A DNA stretch of 64,000 nt from Acidobacteriaceae bacterium (lineage in GTDB: Bacteria; Acidobacteriota; Terriglobia; Terriglobales; Acidobacteriaceae): assembly GCA_027452245.1 (NCBI GenBank), contig DAIDGW010000081.1, positions 31,139-95,138 of the forward strand, written 5' to 3'. The notes below the pieces were generated by a model. The model searched no databases and was not told the origin of the DNA. It saw only the letters and a program-made list of their open reading frames with translations. Shown in pieces: positions 17,318 through 26,657 of this stretch. Positions within the stretch are counted from its first letter, which is position 1. Every line of letters starts with the position of its first letter. A program made the translations under genes and the position numbers.

Positions 17318-18568
17318 ATGAAACGAGGCTTTCTGTTTGTGCTGTTGCTGGCGGCCGGCCTTTTATTTTCCCAGAACACGCCTACGGCCGGGCAGAAATC
17401 CGTGACCGTTCCGATCACGCTTGACCATGATCGCATCGTCATTGACGTGTATCTTCCGCTACCGAATGGAACGACAAAGAGAGTGCGGGGATGGGTTGAT
17501 AATGGCAATCCCGATCTCACGATGTCGCGAAACGTCGCCACCTTGATGGGGCTAAAAATCAGTTGCGGTGATAAGCAATGCACCGCACCGCCGCCTCCGG
17601 CCATTGCAATTGAGGGGATGAGAATTCCGCTGACCGCGGTGAAGACGGTGCGCATTCCGCTGAAGACGCCGAGTGCAGCGGAGATCATGGCTCCCGGCAT
17701 GTCTGCGGAAATCAATCTGCCTTCAACGGTTCTTCGCAATTACGAGGTGCTGGTGAATTTCCCGGAGCGTGAATTCACTATCGCCGAGCCGGGAACGATG
17801 AAATTCAACGGCATTGACACAAAGATAGTGATCAATCCCGACAACGGGCTCATCCACCTCATCAGTGAGCTTGAAAATAAGAAGTGTAATCTTGCGCTCG
17901 ACCTGGGCTCCTCAATCAGCTTTCTGTCGCAAGATATCTTTGAACGGCTGGCAATGAAGAACCCCGCGTGGCCGCGGATGACGGGCGCTATCGGTCCGGC
18001 AAACATGTGGGGATCGTCCGAAGAGGCGCACGGGGAGGTAATGCGTATTGAAGGAATTCAGTTCGGGTCCATATTCTTGTCGGGAGTTCCTGTGGTAAGC
18101 ACTCCACCGGATGTGATGACGTGGCTGGAGAAGCGCGCGGGTCTGCCAGTGGCGGGAATTCTCGGCGGCCAGGCGCTCCTGAACTATCGAATCGGTTTAG
18201 ACTACGCTCACTCGAAAGTCTATTTCGATATAGGCAGTACTTTCCGCTTTTCCGAGTTCAATGTCATTGGGCTCACCTTGCGCCCCGAGGATGATGGACA
18301 ATATACGATCATCGGTGTCCCGGATTTTGCGGGGAAGCCGTCGGTTGACGGTGTGCAGCCAGGCGATCATCTCGTAGCGGTGGACAGCACTCCAGTAGCC
18401 GGTTCCACCATGGGCCAGGTATGGTCTTTGCTCGAAGGACAACCGGGGCAGGAACGCAAGCTCACGATTGAGCGCGCCGGCAAACAGTTCACGATCAACG
18501 CTCCGGTCGAGCCCTTTCTGGCTGCAGGGCCGGAGGGAAAAGAGAGCAGATCATCGAGCAGGTGGTAA
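17318..18568 (+). CDS. exported retropepsin-like protein with PDZ domain, degenerate catalytic motifs
   Basis: A signal peptide (MKRGFLFVLLLAAGLLFSQ) precedes two segments arranged like the halves of a bacterial aspartyl (retropepsin-type) protease: VRGWVDNGNPDLTMSRNVA and CNLALDLGSSISFLSQDIFERLA. Active enzymes carry D-[ST]-G at these points; here the triads read DNG and DLG, so activity is doubtful. A C-terminal PDZ domain (about 325-400, DFAGKPSVDGVQPGDHLVAVDSTPVAG) follows. The product is probably periplasmic or secreted and may be a peptide-binding pseudoprotease. It is convergent with the 18585 gene, only 16 bases away. Confidence 0.75.
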   Translation: MKRGFLFVLLLAAGLLFSQNTPTAGQKSVTVPITLDHDRIVIDVYLPLPNGTTKRVRGWVDNGNPDLTMSRNVATLMGLKISCGDKQCTAPPPPAIAIEGMRIPLTAVKTVRIPLKTPSAAEIMAPGMSAEINLPSTVLRNYEVLVNFPEREFTIAEPGTMKFNGIDTKIVINPDNGLIHLISELENKKCNLALDLGSSISFLSQDIFERLAMKNPAWPRMTGAIGPANMWGSSEEAHGEVMRIEGIQFGSIFLSGVPVVSTPPDVMTWLEKRAGLPVAGILGGQALLNYRIGLDYAHSKVYFDIGSTFRFSEFNVIGLTLRPEDDGQYTIIGVPDFAGKPSVDGVQPGDHLVAVDSTPVAGSTMGQVWSLLEGQPGQERKLTIERAGKQFTINAPVEPFLAAGPEGKESRSSSRW

Positions 18569-18584
18569 GAATAGAAACTGCGGC

Positions 18585-20159
18585 TTACTTCCCGAAGACT
18601 TCCTTTTCGGCTGCCTGCGTAGTCGCCGGATCCAGGCTCTCACTGATGAAGACCATATCGTCCTTCTGCTCGATCACCACGGTCCCTTCGTCCGTGGCCC
18701 ATGCATGCCGACCATGCAGAACGTCAAGCTTGACCAGAGGCGCAGGGATTAACTGATCATTCTGGATCGAGATCTCACGGACGGCGGGATTTTCCGGGGA
18801 GTTCCCAACTTCTTCGGCTTTCTTGTATCGCTTTTTCAGAGAGGAAGCATAGATGTCGGCGAACTCCGAGGCCTTTTCGGGACCCGACCAGCGCGACACG
18901 TAGAGCAATCCGAGGGGAGCATTTGGATCGGACTTGGGGCGCGCGGCGAAGTAATATCCGCCGCGCCATTCGGGATAGATTCGTTTTGAAATCGGCTTGC
19001 CGACGTATTGATCCATCAGCACGGCGACGTCGAACTCGCCCATAGCGCCGACATCGAACTTCTTGTACTCCTTGAAGGCACGCGCGAAATCCACAACCGG
19101 CATGGGATCGATTTTTTCGCCCGAAATGTAAGTTTCCGGTTGCATGATCTGCCGCGTCGTATGCGGCGGATCCTTCAACACGTCAGCGAAGGCTTTCTCT
19201 TTGCCCTCCTTCTCCCACAGCTTGATGATGAATTCGAGGCCATAGCTGTAGGGAAAGATCAGCGACTCCTTCATGAAAATGGGGGCCTTCTGAAATACGC
19301 TCGAGTCCGGGGTTCCGCTCACCATGGTGGACTCCATGGCGGCGACCAGGTCTGGAGAATCCACGATCGACTTGCCCACCGGGGCCAGCGCATATTGCAG
19401 CATCACGGCCTCGGCCTGGCCTTCGACCACAGCTTCCCGTGCGTCGTCGATCTCGTCATTCTCGATGTCCGCTGGAGTCGGATCTTTCCTGATCTCGCCC
19501 AGATCCTTGTCCCCCTTTTTCATGAACTTATCGAGATTAATGTCCTGATCCTGCAGGGCATGGGTCAATTCGTGAGCCATAACCGGCTCTTGCTCTTCGA
19601 GTGGCACCCAGTCGAGCAGATTCACCGTTTTTGTTTTGGGATCGTAATATCCCGCAACCTGCTCCTTGAGCAGTGCGACCAGCAGCGTTTCCAGATCGAA
19701 GTCGCGCGGCAGCAGGCCGAACTTTTTCAGGACCAGTTCGGAGCGCTGCAGCCGTTTCGTATCTTCGTCTTTCATGTGCTTGGTGAGATACGACACGACC
19801 TCTTCGCGGCTGGTCAGCCGCCGCTTCACTTCCTTCTTGATGGGCAGGCCAGTCTGCTTGCTGTCGAATGCCAGGATTTCATCGACGGACTGGAATAGTT
19901 CCTGCGCTTGTTGTGGAGTGATCTTGACTTGGCCTTGGTCTTTGTCTTTTGGAGGAGCGTTTGGAGTTGGAGTCTGAGAGGTCCCCTTAGCTTGGGAAGA
20001 GGAATTTGCCGTGTCCGGCTGATTGGTGCTGTTCGTACTTTGGCTGGAAGCGGGCGGTTCCTGGGTGGCAGACGAAGCCTGTCCCCAAGCCGCTGCCAGC
20101 GTCCCCAGAAGAAGCAGCCAAATTACCCACTGGACCTGCCGAAGTACTCCAGCCATCAA
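18585..20159 (-). CDS. exported putative zinc metallopeptidase (HELTH motif)
   Basis: An exported 524-aa protein. The signal peptide (MMAGVLRQVQWVIWLLLLGTLAAAWGQ) is followed by a Ser/Thr/Pro/Gln-rich linker of about 50 residues. The core carries HEXXH in the context QEPVMAHELTHALQDQDINLDKFMKKG, with DAREAVVEGQAEAVMLQYAL downstream supplying a possible third zinc ligand (Glu), and YDPKTKTVNLLDWVPLEEQ just before. The arrangement suggests a gluzincin-like secreted peptidase. The C-terminal part (SRWSGPEKASEFADIYASSLKKRYKKAEE) may be a substrate-binding domain. I do not know a named family or a substrate. Confidence 0.75.
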   Translation of the reverse strand: MMAGVLRQVQWVIWLLLLGTLAAAWGQASSATQEPPASSQSTNSTNQPDTANSSSQAKGTSQTPTPNAPPKDKDQGQVKITPQQAQELFQSVDEILAFDSKQTGLPIKKEVKRRLTSREEVVSYLTKHMKDEDTKRLQRSELVLKKFGLLPRDFDLETLLVALLKEQVAGYYDPKTKTVNLLDWVPLEEQEPVMAHELTHALQDQDINLDKFMKKGDKDLGEIRKDPTPADIENDEIDDAREAVVEGQAEAVMLQYALAPVGKSIVDSPDLVAAMESTMVSGTPDSSVFQKAPIFMKESLIFPYSYGLEFIIKLWEKEGKEKAFADVLKDPPHTTRQIMQPETYISGEKIDPMPVVDFARAFKEYKKFDVGAMGEFDVAVLMDQYVGKPISKRIYPEWRGGYYFAARPKSDPNAPLGLLYVSRWSGPEKASEFADIYASSLKKRYKKAEEVGNSPENPAVREISIQNDQLIPAPLVKLDVLHGRHAWATDEGTVVIEQKDDMVFISESLDPATTQAAEKEVFGK

Positions 20160-20225
20160 ATCCGAGTGTATACGGTTTCCGGCTTCTTTTCTCCTGTCAT
20201 GGGTACTAGCCGGGTTGTCAATCGA

Positions 20226-20798
20226 TCAATGGCTGCCTGGTCGTCCGGCCACCAGGTCGAGGAACGCCTGATGGATGCGCGCATCGTCGGAGAGTTCCGG
20301 ATGAAATGTCGCGGCCATAACTTTTCCCTGGCGCACCGCGACTGGATCCTTGCCCTCAGTTGCGATCACGTCCACGCCCGGTCCGATATGTTCGATTTTC
20401 GGCGCGCGGATGAAGACCATTTCCAAGGGCGACTGGTCGAGGAACTTGCCTTCGCGGATTGAGCTATCGACCTGGCGTCCATAGGCATTGCGGCGGATGC
20501 GAATGTTGAGCGCCCCCAGTCCCGGCTGAGGCGGATTCTCGACTTCTTTCGCTAACAGAATCGCGCCCGCACAAGTGCCGAACGTCGGCTTCAGCCGGAC
20601 AAATTGCTTGAGCTTCTGGAATCCGGCTTCGCCCAACAACTTCAGAAAGGTACCCGATTCCCCGCCGGGGATGATGAGGCCATCGATCTCATCCAACAGC
20701 TCCGGTTTTTTGACCAAGACAACCTCCGCCCCCAATTCTTCGAGGCGGCGGCGATGAGCGTCGAAATCACCCTGCAGTGCTAGCACACCAATTTTCAT
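20226..20798 (-). CDS. pdxT: pyridoxal 5'-phosphate synthase glutaminase subunit PdxT
   Basis: PdxT hydrolyses glutamine and passes ammonia to PdxS for PLP synthesis. Evidence: MKIGVLALQGDFDAHRRRLEELG, oxyanion loop LIIPGGESGTFLKLL, nucleophile Cys in FGTCAGAILLAKE, and the His-Glu pair in ATFHPELSDDARIHQAFLDL. At 190 aa it is of normal length. pdxS is usually adjacent but is not in this window, so the synthase subunit must be encoded elsewhere. Confidence 0.95.
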   Translation of the reverse strand: MKIGVLALQGDFDAHRRRLEELGAEVVLVKKPELLDEIDGLIIPGGESGTFLKLLGEAGFQKLKQFVRLKPTFGTCAGAILLAKEVENPPQPGLGALNIRIRRNAYGRQVDSSIREGKFLDQSPLEMVFIRAPKIEHIGPGVDVIATEGKDPVAVRQGKVMAATFHPELSDDARIHQAFLDLVAGRPGSH

Positions 20799-20988
20799 AA
20801 GTTAAGAAGTAACCGACAATTCTATCGGATGCAGGACTGATCGCCGGGCCGAACCTATTCCCATCATGTAATGCCAGAGCTGATTCGATTTTAGAAATTG
20901 CTGCTTCCCGAGATGACGTTCGTAATACCGATCGCCCTTGGTGCGCTGGAGTTCCTTAGCACCATGGCCGAAGTTCTCAGCAATGGCG

Positions 20989-21897
20989 ATGCTGTCTCCA
21001 AAACAAGCGTGCTCCTTTGCTCTGATTCTGCTCATCTTTCCCGGCGTGTTCCGGGCTCGCAGTTCGAGGGATCCCGAAGCAACGCCTTATCGCTCGGCCA
21101 CCTCCGAAGTGCGGATTACGTTCTTCGCCACCGATGAGCGCAATCGTCTCATGACCGCACTCACTCGCGACGACTTTGCCGTGGTTGACAGCGGGATCGT
21201 GATTCGCGACTTCCGCAGCCTAACGCACTCGAATGAAACGTCTCTGGATCTGATGATATTGGTCGACGAAAGCGAATCGGTGAACTCCAGGTTCGCCCCG
21301 GCAGCGAAAATCGTGCAACAGCTCGTGCAGAAGGAGTCGGGCAATGTCGACGATACCATCTCGGTGATTGCCTTCTCGGGACTGCGGCCTCGTGTGGTTT
21401 GCGAACGAAACTGCGCATTCTTGGAACCAAAATTCTTTGCCACCGCACCCGCGGGACAGACACCCCTGTTCGACACCTTGAGGTATGCCGCTCAGTATGC
21501 GGTAGACCACCAGATAGCAGGCGTGCGGCAGGCGGTGCTGTTGTTCTCCGACGGCAATGACACGATTAGTCGAACGTCGGCATCCGATGCTCTTAAAGCG
21601 CTGATTCAGAGTGGAGCGGTTCTCTATGGAGCGGATCTGAACGAGCCCTCCGATTTCGCAAAAGGAAGCGCTACGCTCCAAAAACTGGCCGAAGCCACGG
21701 GCGGCCGTTCTTTTTTCCTGCGCGATACTCCCAACGCACTCGAATCGGTTCTGGCGGACATGCAGGCTTCCTATGTAGTTACGTACCCACTCCCGACGCA
21801 TGTGGCAGGTTTTCACTCGCTCCGGATTCTTCCCAAACACAATCTGAACCTGCGTTTCCATTGCCGCGGAGGCTACTACTATGAAGAAAGCCATTGA
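20989..21897 (+). CDS. exported VWFA-domain protein
   Basis: A secreted protein of the VWFA-related type frequent in Acidobacteriota. A signal peptide (MLSPKQACSFALILLIFPGVFRARS) is followed by a beta domain (VRITFFATDERNRLMTALTRDDFAVVDSG), then the von Willebrand factor A domain with MIDAS motif LMILVDESESVNSRF (DxSxS) and downstream metal-site regions TPLFDTLRYAAQYAV and AVLLFSDGNDTISRTSA. It probably binds divalent metal and protein partners at the cell surface. I start it at ATG 20989, which opens the signal peptide; the frame extends 17 codons upstream. Its end overlaps the next gene by 17 bases. Confidence 0.82.
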   Translation: MLSPKQACSFALILLIFPGVFRARSSRDPEATPYRSATSEVRITFFATDERNRLMTALTRDDFAVVDSGIVIRDFRSLTHSNETSLDLMILVDESESVNSRFAPAAKIVQQLVQKESGNVDDTISVIAFSGLRPRVVCERNCAFLEPKFFATAPAGQTPLFDTLRYAAQYAVDHQIAGVRQAVLLFSDGNDTISRTSASDALKALIQSGAVLYGADLNEPSDFAKGSATLQKLAEATGGRSFFLRDTPNALESVLADMQASYVVTYPLPTHVAGFHSLRILPKHNLNLRFHCRGGYYYEESH

Positions 21898-22351
21898 TCT
21901 CAAGTTTGCGAAACCAGGATTGAGCCTCGTTCTCGCGTTCTGTATGTGCCCTTTGGCTTCGGCTGTGCAGCTCGGCTATCAACATGGGACCGTCGTACGC
22001 ATGCGCATGGGGGAGTGTCTTCCCGGGCGTCGCGGCGGGTTCATGGTCGCCTTCGGACCGCCCAGCGCAGGCGCAGAATCGGAATCCTGCCCGGAATACA
22101 CCCTGGTTTCGGACAAAGTGGTTTTTGTCATTACTGGCAGGTCCGCTAACCAACTCATCCCGTTAGCCGACGTCGTCGACTTCCGCTTCCATAACAACGA
22201 ACTGGCTGTGCGCCTCGACGACGCACGTCACGAAAGCAAGTTCACAATCAAAGAAATGATCCTGCGTTCCGAATGGGATCTGGTGCAGAAACACCTGATG
22301 AATCAGCTTGGTTCGAACGACAGTGCGACGGTCGCACGCACGGGCGATTGA
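21881..22351 (+). CDS. exported hypothetical protein, 156 aa
   Basis: An unrecognised protein with a probable signal peptide (about residues 1-28, ending CMCPLASA). The mature part contains two isolated cysteines (GECLPG, ESCPEY) that could form a disulphide, and beta-rich segments (TLVSDKVVFVITGRSANQLIPLADVVDFRFHNNELAVRLDD). It overlaps the end of the VWFA gene, suggesting co-translation and a shared function at the envelope. Confidence 0.65.
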   Translation: MKKAIDLKFAKPGLSLVLAFCMCPLASAVQLGYQHGTVVRMRMGECLPGRRGGFMVAFGPPSAGAESESCPEYTLVSDKVVFVITGRSANQLIPLADVVDFRFHNNELAVRLDDARHESKFTIKEMILRSEWDLVQKHLMNQLGSNDSATVARTGD

Positions 22352-22363
22352 GATTGCTGCAAC

Positions 22364-23152
22364 CTACGCTTCGGGCCGCAACAGCAGTTGTTCGGCAGGC
22401 GAGAAAACCTGACTGCGGATCAAGATCGTGCTGACCAGCGATGTCAGCCCGGAAGAGGCGAAGATCATCGCCAGCACTACAAATTGATAGATGGCGGCAT
22501 AGACGGGCCGCGAACCGGAAAGCAGCATGCCAGCCATGAGACCGGGAATCCATACGATTCCGAGGGAGCGCAGCGAATCGATCGCCGGAATCAAGCTCGA
22601 CTCAAACGAGGATTGGACAAATGTCGCCACGCTTTGCGAGGGCGCCGCTCCCAAAGCCAAAGCCGATTCCACTTCGCCTACATGCGCCAGCACCTCGGAT
22701 CGAAAGCGATTCAGAGCCAAGCCATTGGTGTTCATGGCATTAGCGATCAGCATACTTCCTACCGGAACCAGAGAAGTGATGGCGGCGTCGATTACGCCGA
22801 GCCAGCTCATAATCGCGATCACCGATCCCGCACCAGACCCGATGGCATAGGCGGAAACCCGAAATGCTCCGGGCATTCCTTTAGCTCGCTTGGCCGAGGT
22901 CGCACCCGCGGCCACGATCATGGCGGCCAGAAGGAATCCCCCGGTCCAGCGGGGGCCGCGCAGCATGAGAACCAGAACAGACCCAACGGCGACAATCTGC
23001 GCCAGACCTCGGACCAGCGCGATTAAGGTTTCGCGCTCCAGGTGAATGCCTCGCCGCCGAGCCAGAATAGCAACTGTGATGGCTAGTGCCGCCGCAACAG
23101 CTGCCTGCGAAAGTCCGAGCGACAACTGACTTCTAAAGATTGTCTGAAGCAT
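22364..23152 (-). CDS. fetB: ABC transporter permease, FetB/YbbM (UPF0014) family
   Basis: A membrane permease with about seven helices. Family motifs are visible: LARRRGIHLERETLIALVRGLAQIVAVG, PVGSMLIANAMNTNGLALNRFRSEV, AALALGA-like ESALALGAAPSQSV and WIPGLMAGMLLSGSRPVYAAIYQF. FetAB exports iron in E. coli and protects against iron/oxidative stress; by homology this pair may export iron, fitting a haem-rich organism. Start ATG 23152 (MLQTIFRSQ) is chosen because the long upstream extension lies within the ATPase gene. It overlaps the end of the ATPase gene by 20 bases, showing tight coupling. Confidence 0.87.
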   Translation of the reverse strand: MLQTIFRSQLSLGLSQAAVAAALAITVAILARRRGIHLERETLIALVRGLAQIVAVGSVLVLMLRGPRWTGGFLLAAMIVAAGATSAKRAKGMPGAFRVSAYAIGSGAGSVIAIMSWLGVIDAAITSLVPVGSMLIANAMNTNGLALNRFRSEVLAHVGEVESALALGAAPSQSVATFVQSSFESSLIPAIDSLRSLGIVWIPGLMAGMLLSGSRPVYAAIYQFVVLAMIFASSGLTSLVSTILIRSQVFSPAEQLLLRPEA

Positions 23153-23852
23153 GAAGCACCTCGCTGGTAGGCCCGATCCGAACCACGCGTCCACTTTCGA
23201 GCACCAGAATGTGATCTGCCAACCTTGCAGCCTGGGCCGTGTCATGGGTGACCAACACACACGTGAGCCGCTGATCACCGATGATCTGCCGAATCAGGGA
23301 CTCAACTCCTTTTTTGGCTTCGTCGTCGAGGGCGGAGGTTGGCTCGTCCATCAGCAACACGGAAGGGGAATTTGCCAGTGCCCGCGCAAGTGATACGCGC
23401 TGCGCCTCGCCGCCTGACAAATTGCTGATGGAGCGACTGCTGAATCCTGGCAGTCCCACCCGCTCAAGAAGGTTGCTCACGCCATCGCCTGATAGTTCTT
23501 CGCCACGCTGCCTCGGACCAAATTGAAGATTTTCCGCGACAGACCCTGGAAATAGGAATGGACGCTGCGTAACCATGCCGATATGCCGCCGCAATTCGCG
23601 AGGCGCAACTTGGCGATAATCGACTTCGTTGAAGTAAACGGTTCCCGAAGTTGGTTCGTCCAGCCGATTCAGCAAGCGCAGGAGAGAACTTTTCCCTGAT
23701 CCGCTTGGCCCGACGATGGCGAGCGTCTGGGTAGTATTGAGGGAAAAGGAAATGTCGTTGACGATCTGCTTGGATCCTACCGTGCGGCAAAGATGCTCGC
23801 AACGCAGAATGGCTCGGGACGGCGTTCCAGTCGTGCTCGACGTCGTTACCAT
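23133..23852 (-). CDS. fetA: ABC transporter ATP-binding protein, FetA/YbbL-like
   Basis: A 239-aa ATPase with Walker A VGPSGSGKSSLLR, Q-loop HIGMVTQRPFLFPG, signature NLSGGEAQRVSLARAL, Walker B SVLLMDEPTSALD and switch His in VLVTHDTAQAA. The short Q-loop spacing and the adjacency to the UPF0014 permease place it with FetA/YbbL (putative iron export) rather than with nutrient uptake systems. No periplasmic binding protein is nearby, consistent with an exporter. Confidence 0.88.
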   Translation of the reverse strand: MVTTSSTTGTPSRAILRCEHLCRTVGSKQIVNDISFSLNTTQTLAIVGPSGSGKSSLLRLLNRLDEPTSGTVYFNEVDYRQVAPRELRRHIGMVTQRPFLFPGSVAENLQFGPRQRGEELSGDGVSNLLERVGLPGFSSRSISNLSGGEAQRVSLARALANSPSVLLMDEPTSALDDEAKKGVESLIRQIIGDQRLTCVLVTHDTAQAARLADHILVLESGRVVRIGPTSEVLHASDNL

Positions 23853-23867
23853 TCGGATGAGGATACT

Positions 23868-25349
23868 TCAGCCGGCGGAATTTTCCGTAGGAACAGAGTC
23901 TGAGGCTTCTTCATCGCCCGGCAGCAAGTCGAATTTCTTGAGCTTGTAGCGCAAAGCGTCGCGGCTGATATCGAGCAGGCGCGCGGCGTGCGTCTGATTG
24001 CCATTCGCCTGGCGCATGGCAAGCTCCACCATGGCGCGCTCCACTTCTTCAAGCGAAGTTCCTTCCTCCGGGATGTAAAGGCGTGGAAGGGTGCGCCCAT
24101 TGGCCAGTTGGCGAGAACCGGAATCACCGGAAGTGCTGCTGTGCTCGAAGGCGGTTAATCCACTGCGGGCCGCTTCGCCGACGGCAAAGGGCATATAAAC
24201 CGGGCGCAAGATCGGCTCATCCTCAAGAATCATGGCGCGCTCGATCGAATTCTTGAGCTCACGCACATTTCCCGGCCAGTTGTGGGCCAGCAGCAAACGC
24301 CTGGTTTCGGGCGTAATGCCGCGCACCGCTTTTTTGAACTTGCGGTTATAGCGCTCAATGAAGAAATCAACGAGTGGCAGAATGTCTTCATTTCTCTCGC
24401 GGAGCGGAGGAATGAAAATCGCGATGATCGCCAGCCGGTAATACAGATCCTGGCGGAACTGCCCTTCGCGGACGGCTTTCTCGAGGTCGCGGTTGGATGC
24501 CGCAATCACGCGCACATCCACCTGCATGTCGCGCACGCCGCCCACGCGCCGGATTACCTGATCTTCCAGGACGCGCAGCAGCTTGGCTTGCAGCAGTGGT
24601 GAAAGCTCGCCGATCTCGTCCAGAAACAACGTGCCGCCGTCGGCTGTTTCGAAGAGGCCCTTCTTCATCTGCTTGGCATCGGTGAAGGCTCCCTTTTCAT
24701 GGCCGAACAATTCAGCCTCCATCAGGGTCTCCGGGATGGCCGAGCAGTTGATGGCTACAAACGGACTGTTCTGGCGCGTGCTCTCGTAATGAATCGCCTT
24801 CGCAACGAGATCTTTGCCAGTGCCACTCTCGCCCTGAATCAGAATCGTCGTCGCCTCGCTGGCGGCGACTTTGCGGACAAAATTCAGCAACTCGGTCATC
24901 TTCGGCGAAACCGCGACAACCTCATGGTAGCCGGTGCGGCGACGGACCTCGCCGCGCAAGTTCTGAACTTCGCTGCGCAAGCGATTGGTTTCGAGGGCGT
25001 TTTGAATCGTTACACGGAGTTCGTCGAAATCCAGCGGCTTGCCGATGAAGTCGTACGCTCCCAATTTGAGCGCGCTCTTAACGTCGTCCAGTTGGGGATC
25101 GGCAGTGATCATGATGACCTGCCGGGCATCACCGTTCTTTCTCAGTTGTTCGAGAACTTGCAGCCCATTGAGGTCCGGAAGGCGGACATCGAGCAGGATC
25201 AGGTCAGGGGTTTCGTGCTGTGCTAAGCGTAATCCGGGTTCACCCGCGGCGGCCTCAACTACCTGGTATCCCCATTCTTCACACTTCTGCCGGAGCGACC
25301 AGCGGACGAGCCGCTCGTCGTCCACAATCAAGATTTTCTCTACAGGCAT
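23868..25349 (-). CDS. NtrC-type sigma-54-dependent response regulator
   Basis: Three domains: receiver (1-118; DD at 10-11, phosphoacceptor D54 in LILLDVRLPDL, K104 in FIGKPLDF), AAA+ central domain (Walker A GESGTGKD 173-180, GAFTDA loop 220-225 that contacts sigma-54, Walker B GGTLFLDEIGEL, R-fingers in QDLYYRLAI) and a Fis-type helix-turn-helix (QTHAARLLDISRDALRYKLKKF). It is the partner of the histidine kinase upstream (63-base gap) and lies downstream of the ccsA gene on the same strand. Target promoters are not known; I found no convincing -24/-12 promoter in the cytochrome island. Confidence 0.95.
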   Translation of the reverse strand: MPVEKILIVDDERLVRWSLRQKCEEWGYQVVEAAAGEPGLRLAQHETPDLILLDVRLPDLNGLQVLEQLRKNGDARQVIMITADPQLDDVKSALKLGAYDFIGKPLDFDELRVTIQNALETNRLRSEVQNLRGEVRRRTGYHEVVAVSPKMTELLNFVRKVAASEATTILIQGESGTGKDLVAKAIHYESTRQNSPFVAINCSAIPETLMEAELFGHEKGAFTDAKQMKKGLFETADGGTLFLDEIGELSPLLQAKLLRVLEDQVIRRVGGVRDMQVDVRVIAASNRDLEKAVREGQFRQDLYYRLAIIAIFIPPLRERNEDILPLVDFFIERYNRKFKKAVRGITPETRRLLLAHNWPGNVRELKNSIERAMILEDEPILRPVYMPFAVGEAARSGLTAFEHSSTSGDSGSRQLANGRTLPRLYIPEEGTSLEEVERAMVELAMRQANGNQTHAARLLDISRDALRYKLKKFDLLPGDEEASDSVPTENSAG

Positions 25350-25412
25350 CCCCCCTATAGCTTACTACGGAGCAGGCTCGATTCCGAGCGCTAGGGGCAA
25401 CACCAAAGGCGG

Positions 25413-26657
25413 CTATAGCGCCTGCTTCGCAGGCGAACGCTCGATCGGCAGAAGCACGGTGAAGGTAGTCCCACGGCCCAGTCCGCTGACAACCTGTATC
25501 CTCCCTTGATGATCTTCGACAATGCGGCGCGCCAGGGATAATCCGAGTCCGGTCCCATCACCTTTGGTCGTGAAGAAGGGGCGGAAGATGTTCGGCAGGT
25601 TTTCCGGCGCAATGCCTCGCCCATTATCCGCCACTTCAATCACCGCATATTCCTTCTGGCGCCGCAGATTGACGGCGACCTTACCCTCGCCATCAATGGC
25701 CTGCATGGCATTGAGCAATAGGTTCAGAAGAACTTGATGCATCTGGTCGCTGTCATGTTCGATTTCCGGCAGCGAAGGATCTTTGCTCAAACTGATCTCG
25801 ATATGTCTTGTGACAGCCTGTTGGCGCCCCAGCATCACGGCATGTTCGACGGTCGTATTCAAGTCGCTTTTGCTGACATTCGGGGGGTGTGGGCGCGCGG
25901 TTTGCAGCAGGTCCGTCACAATCTGGTTGATGCGTGCAATCTCCTGCCGCACATCTTTAACCACGCTCCGCGCCGGGCTGGAAGTGGGGAGGTCGCGCCC
26001 AATGATTTCGATGACTCCGGCAATTCCGGCGAGAGGGTTGCGAATCTCATGCGCCAGTCCAGTCGCCAGCTCTCCCAAGGTCGCCAGATGTTCTGCGCGG
26101 GACATCTGCGTCCGGTGCAATTCTTCAATCTCACGCTGGTTCTCACGAATCTGCGCCACCATGTGGTTGAAATTGCGGCCGAGATCGCCAATTTCGTCAT
26201 TGCGCTGGGAGAAACTGACGGAGACATCCAGATTGCCTTCGCCGAGTTGCGCAATTTTCTGCTGCAATTCGACCATGGGCCGCTGGATCATGTAGGTGAG
26301 AACGACCAGCAACGCGCCGCAGATTGCCACCGCGCCGGCACCCGCAACGAACAGTACGGTGTGCCGCTCGGGATCGCGCCAGGAGAGGGTTGCCAAAAGG
26401 AACAGCAGCATGCCGCCCAGCAAAACACTGGCAATCGGCATCAGAGCCTTGATTTCCCAGTTGATACGGAACGAGGAAGCGTCTTCCCCGGCCGCGTGCT
26501 CGTTCCCCACAGAAGTTTCGCCCAATGGATCCACCACCCCGTCCCAACGTCTGTACTCATCCCGCGTTTCGACGACAGAATCCGAAGCTACGACCAAATC
26601 CATCTTCGAGCGCCCATCGGACTTCGATTTCAGCGTGACAGACTCAGGCATATGCAT
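25413..26657 (-). CDS. sensor histidine kinase (HAMP, HisKA, HATPase)
   Basis: A membrane sensor of 414 aa. Two transmembrane helices (about 71-92 and 102-124) are separated by only a short loop, so there is almost no periplasmic sensing domain. HAMP follows (121-175, RPMVELQQKIAQLGEGNLDV), then the H-box HEIRNPLAGIAGVIE with phosphoacceptor His203, the N-box LLNLLLNAMQAI and G-boxes VADNGRGIAPENLPNIF and GDGTGLGLSLARRI. This is the NtrB/HydH-type arrangement that pairs with NtrC-type regulators. The cytoplasmic N-terminus of about 65 residues is polar and may be regulatory. Its start overlaps the end of the ccsA gene, which links sensing to cytochrome maturation. Confidence 0.92.
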   Translation of the reverse strand: MHMPESVTLKSKSDGRSKMDLVVASDSVVETRDEYRRWDGVVDPLGETSVGNEHAAGEDASSFRINWEIKALMPIASVLLGGMLLFLLATLSWRDPERHTVLFVAGAGAVAICGALLVVLTYMIQRPMVELQQKIAQLGEGNLDVSVSFSQRNDEIGDLGRNFNHMVAQIRENQREIEELHRTQMSRAEHLATLGELATGLAHEIRNPLAGIAGVIEIIGRDLPTSSPARSVVKDVRQEIARINQIVTDLLQTARPHPPNVSKSDLNTTVEHAVMLGRQQAVTRHIEISLSKDPSLPEIEHDSDQMHQVLLNLLLNAMQAIDGEGKVAVNLRRQKEYAVIEVADNGRGIAPENLPNIFRPFFTTKGDGTGLGLSLARRIVEDHQGRIQVVSGLGRGTTFTVLLPIERSPAKQAL

